The notes under the pieces are model-generated. The model had not been told where the DNA came from. It searched no databases and was given only the letters and a program-made list of their open reading frames with translations. Below are positions 31,737 to 42,539 of a DNA stretch of 64,000 nt, piece by piece (within the stretch, counting starts at the first letter, position 1; every line of letters begins with the position of its first letter). Source of the stretch: Candidatus Endolissoclinum faulkneri L5 (lineage in GTDB: Bacteria; Pseudomonadota; Alphaproteobacteria; Thalassobaculales; Thalassobaculaceae); the NCBI RefSeq assembly GCF_000510265.1, contig NZ_CP006745.1, positions 951,654-1,015,653 of the forward strand, given 5' to 3'. The translations under genes were made by a program, and so were the position numbers.

Positions 31737-33284
31737 ATGATTACTCGAATTATTATTATGGATTTTGGAAGCCAAGTAACCGAACTGATTGCCCGCCGGA
31801 TACGAAAGTCTGGTGTTTATTGTGAAATTTTTCCATTTAATATTAACCTTAAGGTAATTAAGAATTTTGGTGCTTCTGGTGTTATTTTATCAGGAGGGCC
31901 TTATTCAGTTTACGACAAGAATGCACCCAGAGTACCAAACTCTGTATTTGACATGAAAGTTCCAATCCTTGGCATCTGCTATGGCGCCCAGCTACTATGC
32001 CACCAGCTTGGTGGCATAGTAGCGCAAAGTAAAGAGCAGGAATTTGGTCGAGCCGAAATTACTATCAAGAATAGTTGTCTACTATTCGATAAATTATTGC
32101 CACTCGGTACGATTCAAACAGTTTGGATGAGTCATAAAGATCGTATCACCTCAGTTCCTCCCGGTTTTAAAGCTGTTGCAACCACCCCTTCATCACCGTT
32201 TGCCTCTTTTGCTAACGATCAAAGAAGAATATATGGATTACTTTTTCATCCAGAAGTAGCGCATACGCCTTGTGGAAGTCAGCTTTTGCATAACTTTACC
32301 TATAAGGTTGTTGGGGGAAGAGCTAACTGGAATATGACTAACTATAAAGATCAGGTAATCGCAAAAATCCGTAAGCAAGTCGGAAATGATAAGGTAATAT
32401 GTGGATTATCAGGCGGTGTTGATAGCTTGGTAGCAGCCTTGTTAATTCATAAGGCGATTGACAATCAATTAACCTGCATTTTTGTCGACAACGGTTTGAT
32501 GCGTTCTGGAGAGGCAGAAGAATTCAATCGTTTATTTCGCAAACAATACAATATCCCCCTAATTACCCTTAACGCAAGCGATGAATTTCTGAATGAGCTA
32601 GAAGGAATTGATAACCCAGAAGTTAAGCGAAAAATTATTGGTAAATTATTTATTAAAATCTTTGATTCGGAAGCTAAAAAAATTGGAGGAGCGAAATTTC
32701 TAGCCCAGGGCACTTTGTACACAGACGTGATCGAGAGCGTGTCTAACATTAACGGACCTTTAGTCTCTATCAAGTCTCACCACAATGTGGGTGGTTTACC
32801 CAATGTAATGAAGATGGAACTTGTAGAACCATTGAGAAAGCTTTTTAAAGATGAAGTCCGAGCGTTAGGTCGTGAATTAGGCATACCAGATAATTTAATC
32901 AATCGTCATCCATTTCCTGGGCCAGGCCTCGCTATTCGCTTGATTGGTACTATTACCAAAGAAAAGCTCAGTATATTAATTAGTGCTGACTCGATTTATC
33001 TTGACGAGATCCGTAAAGCTGGACTGTACGATGAAATCTGGCAAGCTTTTGTAGTATTATTACCGATGCGTACAGTTGGTGTGATGGGAGATTCTCGTAC
33101 TTATGATTATGCTTGTGTGCTCCGTGCGGTGACTGCGAGCGATGGTATGACAGCAGATTACTATCAATTTTCACATGACTTTCTCGGCCGCACTGCTACT
33201 CGTATAGTTAACGAGGTACGTGGTATTAATCGAGTAACCTACGACATTACAAGTAAACCACCTAGCACAATTGAATGGGAATAA
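31737..33284 (+). CDS. guaA: GMP synthase (glutamine-hydrolysing)
   Basis: It converts XMP to GMP using glutamine and ATP. Residues 1-195 or so form the class I amidotransferase with catalytic Cys81 in GICYGAQ and the LFHPEVAHT histidine/glutamate. An ATP-pyrophosphatase domain follows with the PP-loop [15 protein letters not shown]. The GMPS dimerisation domain ends in the invariant [15 protein letters not shown]. Length 515 is normal and all parts are intact. With purF at 42.5 kb it indicates that at least part of purine synthesis is kept. The gene stands alone. Confidence 0.98.
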   Translation: MITRIIIMDFGSQVTELIARRIRKSGVYCEIFPFNINLKVIKNFGASGVILSGGPYSVYDKNAPRVPNSVFDMKVPILGICYGAQLLCHQLGGIVAQSKEQEFGRAEITIKNSCLLFDKLLPLGTIQTVWMSHKDRITSVPPGFKAVATTPSSPFASFANDQRRIYGLLFHPEVAHTPCGSQLLHNFTYKVVGGRANWNMTNYKDQVIAKIRKQVGNDKVICGLSGGVDSLVAALLIHKAIDNQLTCIFVDNGLMRSGEAEEFNRLFRKQYNIPLITLNASDEFLNELEGIDNPEVKRKIIGKLFIKIFDSEAKKIGGAKFLAQGTLYTDVIESVSNINGPLVSIKSHHNVGGLPNVMKMELVEPLRKLFKDEVRALGRELGIPDNLINRHPFPGPGLAIRLIGTITKEKLSILISADSIYLDEIRKAGLYDEIWQAFVVLLPMRTVGVMGDSRTYDYACVLRAVTASDGMTADYYQFSHDFLGRTATRIVNEVRGINRVTYDITSKPPSTIEWE

Positions 33285-33867
33285 TTTTTTAAAAATCCAA
33301 TAATATTGGATATTATAATAGATTAATTGTAATAATACTTAAAGTTAAGATGAGCATAAGTAATATTTATGAAATTTTTTGTAAATTACAAAAATAATTT
33401 GTTGTTGATTTTATATATCAATCTTTGATTTGATGTATAATTTTTTTTATTTAATCGTAATTAAATAATCATCGTATTATTAGATATTAAACAACAAAAT
33501 TTGCAACTTGCTCAATAAAAGGTCAAAAGTTATAAACACTTTTAATAATTTGTACAATGAATTAACAAGATGTGTTAAGTTTTTCGTGAGATTTTATTTT
33601 TAATCTAATATTATTTTTAATCTAATATTGTTTAAAATGCAAGCATGGGCAGAAGGATAATGACTATCTTAGTTGCACTCTAATTAAAACATTTACAATT
33701 CCTAATATTTATAACGACTGTGATATAGTTATATATTATTTAATAAAAACGGAATAAGAATAGCACAATACTGAAGCATCATAGCGCCAGGGTAAAATCA
33801 ACTTTCCTAGCTCTGCAGCTTACTCAAAAAAGACCAAGTAGTATAACAATTTTAAAAAAATATTGTA
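33285..33867. other. 0.58-kb gene-free stretch
   Basis: A short hairpin (ATCCAATA/TATTGGAT, 33295-33311) sits about 10 bases after guaA and could mark the transcript end, although no T-run follows. A two-copy 17-bp tandem repeat (ATTTTTAATCTAATATT) lies at about 33595-33628. Nothing else is recognised. Confidence 0.55.
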
Positions 33868-34083
33868 TTAATCTAAGTTAATATCGATATCAAGCATTGT
33901 CATATTAAACTGATAACAAATATCACCATCCTCATCGTCTCGAAAGATAACGCCAAGAAACTCTTCATCAAGCATTACTTCAGCAGAATCATTTTTGTTA
34001 GTTCGCGGAATAATAATAATTTTTTTGTTAGAAAATCGATTACGCAAGTATGCCTGTACTTGAGCAATTTCTTTGGGCGTCAT
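33868..34083 (-). CDS. DUF3126 family protein
   Basis: This small cytoplasmic protein of 71 residues belongs to a family confined to Alphaproteobacteria, with no assigned function. The recognisable blocks are MTPKEIAQVQAYLRNRF at the start, DSAEVMLDEEFLGVIFRDDEDGD in the middle (residues 32-54) and an acidic end (MLDIDINLD). AAGGAGATCGAG directly precedes the ATG, giving a good ribosome binding site. No gene is nearby to suggest a role. That it survives in such a reduced setting suggests it matters. Confidence 0.85.
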   Translation of the reverse strand: MTPKEIAQVQAYLRNRFSNKKIIIIPRTNKNDSAEVMLDEEFLGVIFRDDEDGDICYQFNMTMLDIDINLD

Positions 34084-35214
34084 CTCGATCTCCTTCCTTC
34101 ATAGACATTCCCGCGCGCTGCCATTACTTAATCCATTAGAATAGAATCTTTTATAGCCAATCATTGATTGTTCTACAATATAATTAAAAATTGATTAATT
34201 AGCATTGATAGTTTTACTATCTCACAATTATGTTAATTGTAAAAAACTATTTCAGATAAATAAATTTCCCCACGGTTGGGGACAGTAATATGATATTAAT
34301 CCAATTATTACGAATCATGAAAATACTGCCAATGATTTTACTCAAAAATGGATAAAATAAATCATATTTGCTAAGCTCTACCCTTTGTAATAAAGCAAAT
34401 TATTATAACTTCAAGTAAATCAATATAAAATAACTGATTAACATTAAACGAGCATCAATAAGTAATATATTTAACAAATAGCATATGATTTAAAGTCAAA
34501 TATTAATCAGATATATTGATATCTACTAACTTGATCACATAGATTTACTAATCAGCTTATAATAAGCCAAGATAATCTTGGCTACTTTAAATAGAATTTA
34601 ACAGATAAAAAATTTGATCCGAAAAGCTATAATACTAACCTAATCTTTATTCTTAAACATAACGATAAAACAATAAATAGTACCAAAAACAAAAAAAGTT
34701 TTATTGTTTAACTAATTAGTAAAACTTAATTTCATATTAATACTTTCTTCTTTTAGAGCAAATTAACATTTGATATTAACTTCAATTGTCCAAAAAACTA
34801 TATTTTTCACAGTAAAGATATGCTTAATCATCCTTAAGGATTATACCCCAAAATTAAAATTTTTTATGCGCTCGCTAATGAATCTTAATATATTATGCTG
34901 TACTAATAGCTTGTTTATATTGGCAAAAACTTTGCGCCAATTTATTATCTTATGATATGATACACACATCATGCCAAAATATTAAATATTTATACGAATG
35001 TAATTAGCTATCTAAAGTAATACAGTATAAGTCTATGCGATTTGCTATCTATTGCATAAAATATTTTAATCATAACCATAAAAGATCTTTATCTACTTTC
35101 TCATTCGCTCTTGGATTAATATTTAAAACTTAAATACGTGATAGTATTTTCTTGCTAATTACTTAATTTAGAAGTAGTATAAAAGATGCTGTCTTTCCCC
35201 AGGAGCGGTTTAGA
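34084..35214. other. 1.1-kb gene-free stretch
   Basis: Small hairpins occur at 34267-34282 (TCCCCA/TGGGGA) and 34565-34583 (AGCCAAGAT/ATCTTGGCT). The short open frame at 34770-34955 is AT-rich with no features and is not annotated. No gene remnant is recognised. Confidence 0.6.
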
Positions 35215-36405
35215 GTGACTTCCAAAATTTACGGCTGGCGCCGTGCAACTAACCTTGTCCGCGCTGGCCTGGCTCGTACTTTAAACAATGAAACTACTGA
35301 AACACTCTACCTCAACTCAGGATTTGTCTTTAATTCCGCAGCCGAAGCCGAAGCAGCATTCAAGGGTGAAAATGACGTTTATATATATTCGCGCTACGGT
35401 AATCCTACTGTTAACGTCTTTGAACAACGCTTGGCTGCAATAGAAGGGGCAGAAATGTGTAGAGCTACTGCAACTGGAATGGCAGCTGTTTTCTCTGCAT
35501 TATCCTGCCAACTAAAAAGCGGTGACCGCATTGTAGCAGCACGCGAGCTATTTGGATCCTGCCATCATATTCTTTCAGAGATCTTGCCAAGATGGGGTAT
35601 AGAAACTGCATTCGTGAACGGTTCTAACTTAGATTCTTGGAGAATTGCACTATCGAAACCAGCTAACGCTGTCTTCTTAGAAAGCCCCTCAAACCCGATG
35701 CTTGACCTAGTAGATATAGCAGCTGTAGCTGAATTAGCTCATAGTGCCGGTGCTAAAGTTATTGTTGATAATGTCTTAGCCACACCACTTTTTCAAAACC
35801 CACTAGCGCTTGGCGCAGATATAGTTGTCTATTCCTCCACTAAGCACATCGATGGTCATGGTCGATGTCTTGGTGGAGCAGTCTTAAGCTCAGCTGCCTG
35901 GATGAATGAGCATTTTATTCCTTTTTATCGGAATACTGGACCTTCTATTAGTTCATTCAACGCTTGGATTATGGCAAAATCCCTAGAAACTATGGAATTA
36001 CGCGTTGAACGTATGACGTCAACAGCTAGTAAAATTGCTAGTTGGCTAAGTGGTCATGAAAAAGTTTTACAGGTTCGCTATCCTGGTCTAGCTAACCATC
36101 CTCAGCATTACTTAGCAAGAAGGCAAATGATTGACTATAGCAACATAGTTACTATAGAAGTAGCTGGAGGTAAGAGGGGTGCATTTAATGTACTTGACTC
36201 CTTTAGTTTAATTGATTTATCTAATAATCTTGGCGATGCGAAATCACTTGCTTGTCATCCAGCGACCACAACCCATGCAAGAATTCCAGCAGATGAACGA
36301 ATTGATTGTGGTATAACTGACGGGATACTAAGAATATCTGTAGGTCTTGAACACATTGACGACTTAATGGAAGATCTACTGCAAGCGCTAGCAAAAGCCT
36401 GCTGA
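35215..36405 (+). CDS. metZ: O-succinylhomoserine (or O-acetylhomoserine) sulfhydrylase
   Basis: This PLP enzyme of the cystathionine gamma-synthase family makes homocysteine directly from acylated homoserine and sulfide. Of its 396 residues, YSRYGNPTV near residue 61 and the PLP lysine Lys210 in VVYSSTKHIDGHGRC are diagnostic. The N-terminal GWRRATNLVRAGLARTLNNET and overall length favour MetZ over MetB or MetY. The start is GTG, with AGGAG at 35201-35205, 9 bases upstream. Together with metA it forms a two-step route that bypasses cystathionine. The Glu111 of MetA raises the possibility that its substrate here is O-acetylhomoserine. Confidence 0.93.
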   Translation: MTSKIYGWRRATNLVRAGLARTLNNETTETLYLNSGFVFNSAAEAEAAFKGENDVYIYSRYGNPTVNVFEQRLAAIEGAEMCRATATGMAAVFSALSCQLKSGDRIVAARELFGSCHHILSEILPRWGIETAFVNGSNLDSWRIALSKPANAVFLESPSNPMLDLVDIAAVAELAHSAGAKVIVDNVLATPLFQNPLALGADIVVYSSTKHIDGHGRCLGGAVLSSAAWMNEHFIPFYRNTGPSISSFNAWIMAKSLETMELRVERMTSTASKIASWLSGHEKVLQVRYPGLANHPQHYLARRQMIDYSNIVTIEVAGGKRGAFNVLDSFSLIDLSNNLGDAKSLACHPATTTHARIPADERIDCGITDGILRISVGLEHIDDLMEDLLQALAKAC

Positions 36406-38488
36406 TTATTTTTCACTCACATCTTATAGCATTATTAATAATTTTATTAAATAATTTGAAGTTTGATACTATTCATATTAACAATTTACAAGCTAGCTTT
36501 ATCAAAAGCTAAATACTACTTAAGGTAATTGCAATGCTATTTAATAAGACAATTATGCTATAATTAACATATAATCAAATGAATATCTAGATTACCCTAA
36601 TCGCTTAACCTCTTAATTTTATGTTACGGTACATTACCGCAATAGTGCATCAACAGTAATAATAAGTTAACCTTTATTAGGTTCCTATACCCATCTTAAA
36701 TTAAAGAACCATGTTTACTGCGACCTTGTCCGCATGGTAAACTAAAGAAGCTATTCTAGTATTAGATAATTTTTTTACGAAATAAAAAATTAAATTGTAT
36801 AAAAGTTATGAGAAAATAATCAGGTCAACGAATGTATGTTTTTTCTTGTAAATCAAAAACTTATACCGTCGATTTGAACACATCCATCGATTAGGAGATC
36901 GACTACTTAAACGTCTATTGATTAGGGCAATCAGGCGATAATAACCTCAATATCAACGGCAGAATAAAAATAATCTATAAAAAAGCAAATTTTTGCGTAT
37001 TTGCAAGACAAATATAGTGAATAAGTTAAAGAAAATTTATGGCTATAAATCCTTTTGGCATCAAATGTACTATTACTAAAGATATTTCTTTTCGTGTATT
37101 TCTATAATTGCCTATAAGGCTAACAAAAGTTACAAAGCGATCATTAAACTATCAGCATTTACTATTAATTTCACGCTAACAGGATAATATTTTATATATC
37201 TAATATAACAAAATATAGATATAGATATAGATATAGATGAATTGCAGAAAGAATGTTTTTATTTTTTTTAAAATTTTTTAATTACAATCAAATTAAGTTA
37301 ATACAACTTAATAAAACTGACCATTAAACAGTATAGTATATTACAATAGTAATAAATGTTATGATACACTAAGCGATGGTTTATTAATAGTATGCTGGCA
37401 TCTTACTGTTACTAAAAATTGCTACTGCAATAAACTATTATTATAATTAAATCGAAAAAGGCACCTTAAAATTGCAATTCATCCCTAAAATGGACACATA
37501 TTAAATATAAAGCTTTAGAATCTGAAAGACCTAAATTTATCACTGATTAGTTAAAACCACTCAATCTGTGGACATTAGTAAAAATAACCTAAAGAACAAT
37601 AATTTCCCACTTGTAATTTACAGCTGCTGTTGTATAGATCACATGCTCTTCAAAGCTTGATAGCCTGTGATATCTTATCCGCTGATATTTTTTAATTCTA
37701 CACTAATTGCTCTTAACAGCTAATGATCATAAGTGAAAATATATTAACAAATCATACTTCGAATGAGTATCAAATTCATGTGTACCATCTAAGACTAAAA
37801 GCTAAATCGGTATTTTAAATTTAAAAGTTAAGGCACGCTAAAACGTTTTTCATCGCAGCATCCCCACAACTTTTCCAGTATATAATACAGCATTGCGTTT
37901 AATAAGGCCATTATTACTGCTATAGTAACATACTTTAAAAAAAAGAAAATTATAGTAAAAGATAACTTGTATGTTACACGAGCGACTAAATTATACTACT
38001 TCTAATTAAAAAATTAAATTGAATTGACCCTAGTTTTAGCCAAAGAAGGATATCGACAATATGGAATAGTCGGTAGTAGATTATAAGTATAATCTTTAAA
38101 ACGTAACCGATGCTTATCTTTATCCTCAAGAATCATTTTTGATGTTTTGTAGTATTCTGATATACAAAATTAATCAAGTAATTAAGTGCACGTGTGCATT
38201 TTAGGCAAAGCAACCAATAATTTAAATTAAAACATTAAATTATATTGCAGCATCTTAGTTTTAAGATAATGATAATAAGTAATAGTCATATTGTTTCTTA
38301 GGATTATCCGGTAGAGCTTGCATTACAAATTATATTCAATGCGGATAGCATAGTATAAAATATAATGTATCCCTTTGAAAGAATCTTAAAAACATTATGG
38401 GATACAATCCCATGCACTATAATCTTTGCTTTCAATATTATAATATGCGATAGTGCAATGAGCTTTTAATATTAATTTCATTTTACGA
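36406..38488. other. 2.1-kb gene-free stretch
   Basis: It contains a hexanucleotide tandem repeat (37212-37238), a weak hairpin near 36710-36735, and overlapping 8-bp inverted pairs TGTATCCC/GGGATACA (38367-38406) and TGCACTAT/ATAGTGCA (38413-38457) just ahead of mlaE. No coding remnant is recognised. Confidence 0.6.
37212..37238. repeat. Hexanucleotide tandem repeat (ATATAG)
   Basis: About four copies of ATATAG/ATAGAT in a row. Simple-sequence repeats like this vary by slippage. No gene is in position to be controlled by it. Confidence 0.7.
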
Positions 38489-39283
38489 ATGATTCAAAAC
38501 GGCTCAAGGATGAATCCCCTCGCAGCAATTGGTCGAAGTACTATCACTTTTCTTATTAATATTGGTAGAGTCGTGCTATTTGCTTTATCGACAATCTGCC
38601 ATTGCTTACAACCACCGTTCTATTTTCGGTTAATATTGCGACAATTTATCGAAATTGGATATAATTCTTTACCGATAGTCGGAATGACTACTTTATGCTC
38701 AGGCATGGTAGTAGCATTACAAAGCTATACAGGATTCGCTAAATTTTTTGCCGAAGAAGCGGTAGCAACAGTTGTTGTGATATCTATGCTTCGTGAACTT
38801 TCTCCAATACTCACAGGATTGATGGTTGCCGGAAGAGTCGGAGCTACAATGGCTGCAGAAATAGGCGCAATGCAAGTAGCCGAACAAATAGATGCGCTAA
38901 CAACATTGTCAACAAACCCTTATAAATATCTAATTGTCCCTCGGGTCATTGCATCCATCATCATCCTACCATTTTTGGTGTTGATAGGTGACATAACAGG
39001 TGTTTTTGGCGGATTTATAATCGGTATTTACAAATTAAATTTTAACCCTGCTAGCTACATTTTTTTTATTGTACAGTATCTGGAAAAAATCGACGTAATT
39101 ACCGGCATGATAAAAGCATCAATATTTGGATTTTTGATTACAATAATGGGTTGTTACCAAGGATTCAATGCTCGTAAAGGAGCAAGAGGAGTTGGCGTCG
39201 CTACTACTAATGCTGTAGTAACCGCTTCAATAATGATCTTGCTAACAAATTACATTATTACTGAGATTTTTTTTATTAATTAA
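38489..39283 (+). CDS. mlaE: MlaE-family ABC transporter permease
   Basis: This inner-membrane permease belongs to the system that moves phospholipid between the inner and outer membranes. Its 264 residues have five or six hydrophobic segments and the family block LRELSPILTGLMVAGRVGATMAAEIGAM (about residues 100-127), followed by VAEQIDALTTLSTNPYKYLIVPRV. The ATG at 38510 (MNPLAAIGR) is an alternative start that fits related N-termini, but neither start has a well-spaced ribosome binding site. mlaF starts 11 bases after the stop. The MlaD substrate-binding partner is not in the window. Confidence 0.92.
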   Translation: MIQNGSRMNPLAAIGRSTITFLINIGRVVLFALSTICHCLQPPFYFRLILRQFIEIGYNSLPIVGMTTLCSGMVVALQSYTGFAKFFAEEAVATVVVISMLRELSPILTGLMVAGRVGATMAAEIGAMQVAEQIDALTTLSTNPYKYLIVPRVIASIIILPFLVLIGDITGVFGGFIIGIYKLNFNPASYIFFIVQYLEKIDVITGMIKASIFGFLITIMGCYQGFNARKGARGVGVATTNAVVTASIMILLTNYIITEIFFIN

Positions 39284-39294
39284 GGGCGAAGCAG

Positions 39295-40047
39295 ATGACT
39301 AATATAATTAAGCTGCGCATACGCAACTTAAAGAAAAGCTTTGGCTCCAAGGTAGTGCTAGACGGTGTTAATCTAGATATATACGAAGGTAAAAGCTTAG
39401 TAGTAATTGGTGCTTCCGGCACTGGCAAATCAGTATTATTAAAATGCATTATTGGTTTACTCAAGCCTGATTCCGGTGTTGTTGAAATTGACGGTAAAAA
39501 TGTAATTAGCTTACCGAGTTATGAGCGCGAAGCTTGTATGCGCAAATTTGGTGTACTATTTCAGGGCGGTGCTTTGTTCGATAGTCTTTCAGTTTGGGAA
39601 AACGTTGCGTTTGGATTAATAGCAGATAGAGATATAAATCGATCTACTGCCCGCAGTATCGCTTTAAAAAAGCTTGCTCAGGTTGGTCTTAATGAAGATG
39701 TAGCTAATTTATCAATTTCGGATCTTTCCGGCGGTATGCAAAAGCGTGTATCGTTAGCTCGCTCCATAGCAAACGATCCGAAATTTATCTTCTTTGATGA
39801 ACCAACTACTGGACTAGACCCAATTATGACTAACATCATCAATAAACTAATCGTTAAATGCACACGCGATCTAGGGATAACAGGCTTATTGATAACCCAT
39901 GACATAGGAAGTGCACGTAAAATTGCCGACAGGATAGCTATGCTCTATCATGGTAAGATCATTTGGGAAGGAGCTGTTAATAAGATAGACACTTCAGGAA
40001 ACAAATATGTCAATCAATTTATCAATGGAGAAGCTGAATTAAGGTAG
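39295..40047 (+). CDS. mlaF: MlaF-family ABC transporter ATPase
   Basis: This cytoplasmic ATPase of 250 residues partners the MlaE permease. It has Walker A GASGTGKS (about 41-48), the signature DLSGGMQKRVSLARSIA, Walker B FIFFDEPTTGLDP, and the H-loop histidine in LLITHDI. FQGGALFDSLSVWENVAF is typical for the Mla/Ttg2 ATPase subgroup. AAGGG 9-13 bases before the ATG serves as ribosome binding site. The frame is intact. It could energise only this transporter; a role with the ATPase-less transporter at 17.5 kb is not suggested by similarity. Confidence 0.94.
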   Translation: MTNIIKLRIRNLKKSFGSKVVLDGVNLDIYEGKSLVVIGASGTGKSVLLKCIIGLLKPDSGVVEIDGKNVISLPSYEREACMRKFGVLFQGGALFDSLSVWENVAFGLIADRDINRSTARSIALKKLAQVGLNEDVANLSISDLSGGMQKRVSLARSIANDPKFIFFDEPTTGLDPIMTNIINKLIVKCTRDLGITGLLITHDIGSARKIADRIAMLYHGKIIWEGAVNKIDTSGNKYVNQFINGEAELR

Positions 40048-41788
40048 CAATCTAAAGCTAAGAAGTGCACTAGAATTTATAGAATAAATTAAACTATTCT
40101 AGTCGTTTATTTGAAATGCTCATTCATTTAGAATGAATTAACTGCCAATTACAATTTCTATCTCTAAAAATCTAATTTTGATTAAAAATTGTTACCAAGA
40201 CTGCTCTAAAAAGCATGAAACTGTAAATAAAGTTATTGCTAGTAGTATTATTTAACGAAGCAATCGCGATTAATAACTTCTCCAGGTTAGTTATATCAAT
40301 TGTCAATCTAAGGAATATTAATGATAATTAGCTGAAGGGTTATAAAATACGCAGACGTATAGCCTAAGGTTAATGTTAAGCAGAAGGTTATTCTTTGAGA
40401 CATATTTATCTAATTATACAAACCTATCATTAACACACTCGATTCTCATTAGTCTAATATATAAGTTCCTATAAAATCATTTAGCTATTTAGCAAACTTA
40501 CAAACTTATTTGACTCAATAAACAAAGATACTACATGATTGGCAGTAGCTGATTAACCAACCAAGCAAAATGTAATTATCAATACCGTTGCGCAGGAGCA
40601 GACATAGAAATAAAACTCTATAATATTATTTCGGATGCTTTGCAGAACAGAATGGTACATGAAATGTAGCTTTCATCCAACATCGACAACTCAATAATTA
40701 GCTAAAAGCTGAGAAAATACAACGCTTTCCTAGACAAGAAAAGCAAATTAAGCAAAATAATTATTTACTGAAGTTATTCATGATCCTGTTCAATAACAAT
40801 CCATCGTAAACACTCGCAGCCATTACTGCCACAATCGGATCATTCTCTTTTGTTAATTGCATTAAGCTAGTAAGTTTAGCAGTACTTTGACATGTTTGCG
40901 AAACATGCGCTGTTACTAAAGTAAAGTACAATGAACAATATTCCACACACAACCTACCAACATATCGTCAATGCCAAGCCAGCCGAAGGAATAGATTACA
41001 ACCAAAACTTGCACTACAATAAGTTCAACAATTGTATTCACTATTACATTTTTATTATTTCAAACAAACATGATTAATAACTAGCAGATGAATTTTAGTC
41101 CCTTTAAGTACTTTTATTAAATAAAATAAAACAATCAATATAGCTGAGACTATAATTAGCATCTTATGAAATAAAAGTTGACCAACAGTTTAGGCATAAC
41201 ACTAGTTAAGCAATATATCAGCAAGTAATTAATTTCCTTAGCAAAAAAAATGTTTAACTATAGCAACTTTATATTGAATAAGTTTTATTCATACCAATCG
41301 CTACAGAAACAAATAAAGATACATCTCATCAAGATTAAAATAGTATTTTTGAGCATTATTTCACTAGTTAGTATCTGTCTGTTTTGTATAGCAAAAACTG
41401 TAGTCTTCATGCACGGCGTTCTAAACAAAATACTGATCACTCAACATCTACAAGAGCTTTCACCAATGTAGCATAAGATCGAGAACATGTAAATAATTTT
41501 AATTTTGCTATAAAAACATAATCAATAAACTTGATTTAGCAAATAACTGTATTTATAGTTTCAAAAATAATTAAGATTAAAATATTAAGATTAAAATTCG
41601 GAAATTACTTGGATAAAATCTAAGTAAAATATCATTTATTATAATCTTTAGCAAATCAATTAAACCAATATTATTTTTAAAAATATGCTAATGTGACTAT
41701 TAGGCTTTGATTTACACAATTTACTCTAGTAAAAAGTAATTATTTTTTAATTAATTTCAACACACCGGCATCAGTCATAAGAGATATT
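40048..41788. other. 1.7-kb stretch without an intact gene
   Basis: Related genomes often have radA ahead of cvpA; no radA remnant is seen here. A possible decayed regulator end at 40761-40952 is listed separately. The 73-codon frame at 41250-41471 is AT-rich, has no ribosome binding site and is not annotated. Confidence 0.55.
40761..40952 (-). pseudogene. Possible decayed C-terminal end of a TetR-like regulator
   Basis: A 63-codon frame from a TTG reads LTKENDPIVAVMAASVYDGL followed by LLNRIM, with normal codon composition, unlike its AT-rich surroundings. The segment resembles the last helices of TetR-type regulators. There is no DNA-binding part: five codons upstream of the TTG the frame hits a stop, and other frames there read a few plausible residues. 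I regard it as a remnant; the family call is weak. Confidence 0.3.
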
Positions 41789-42304
41789 ATGATCAATATT
41801 ATTGATATAGCAATAATTACCATTATAATTTTTTCTACCTTGCCAGCCCTCATTAGAGGTTTTATTTATGAAATATCCTATGTATTTGCCTGGATTAGCG
41901 CTTTATTAGTATTAATTTATGCTTACAACCTTATCACTGTATATCTAGCAAACTTTATAGCAATAGACGCTTCACTCGAAATATTGATCGCCGGCAGTAT
42001 TTTTTTTCTGTTATTCTTAATAGTGTTTATAAATCTTGGAAAGTCAGCTAATACAATGATGCCTATGATAAAATTCAATTTGGTAAATCGAATACTAGGC
42101 TTCATTTTTGGAATAGTTCGTGGATTAGTGATTATCTATCTTATCTACTCTCTAGTTTCATGGATCGAGCCTAACTCTGAAAATTATCCAACATTTTTGA
42201 AAGAAGCGCAATTACTGCCGATAATTGTAGCAGGATCAGATAGACTAAACGCCCTAGTTCCTCAATCTCTAAAAACCAAGTTAGTCGAAAAGCAAAACAT
42301 TTAA
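41789..42304 (+). CDS. cvpA: CvpA family membrane protein
   Basis: This inner-membrane protein has 171 residues and four hydrophobic segments. The family pattern is seen in NIIDIAIITIIIFSTLPALIRGFIYE (start), the third helix and RILGFIFGIVRGLVIIYLIYS. CvpA is linked to colicin V production and envelope maintenance in enterobacteria; its biochemical role is unknown. It precedes purF by 235 bases, the conserved cvpA-purF order. A hairpin at 42406-42435 lies between them. No strong ribosome binding site is visible. Confidence 0.9.
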   Translation: MINIIDIAIITIIIFSTLPALIRGFIYEISYVFAWISALLVLIYAYNLITVYLANFIAIDASLEILIAGSIFFLLFLIVFINLGKSANTMMPMIKFNLVNRILGFIFGIVRGLVIIYLIYSLVSWIEPNSENYPTFLKEAQLLPIIVAGSDRLNALVPQSLKTKLVEKQNI

Positions 42305-42405
42305 AAAAGCATTAGAAAATAAAAACGCTATCTAGATAAAAACAATTATTTGAATTATTACCAAAATATAGAAACTATGAATTATGCTATATTGGGGAAA
42401 TGTAA

Positions 42406-42435
42406 TATTCACTTTACTAGACAGTAAAGTGAATA
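42406..42435. repeat. Perfect inverted repeat between cvpA and purF, 13-bp arms
   Basis: TATTCACTTTACT at 42406-42418 pairs exactly with 42423-42435 around the loop AGAC. It is a compact stable hairpin 100 bases upstream of purF and 100 bases after cvpA. No T-run follows, so it could be a processing site or attenuator-like element as easily as a terminator. Confidence 0.75.
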
Positions 42436-42539
42436 AATTAACCGCATGAGCTTTAGAATTATCTAAATATCTTGATAGGCAATTTATTTAAGAAATTGCT
42501 GTCCGTCGAATGTAACTGTGGTTTTGCTTTAGTCATTAT

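Noticed and set aside
33295-33311. Intrinsic terminator after guaA
   Set aside because: The 8-bp AT-rich stem is followed by ATTATAATAG, not a T-run; kept only as a note.
34770-34955. 61-codon frame in the DUF3126-metZ gap
   Set aside because: Low-complexity I/L/K/F content as expected by chance in AT-rich DNA, with no start signal.
41250-41471. 73-codon frame with a hydrophobic segment upstream of cvpA
   Set aside because: Composition follows AT-rich non-coding DNA, no ribosome binding site, and no recognisable family.
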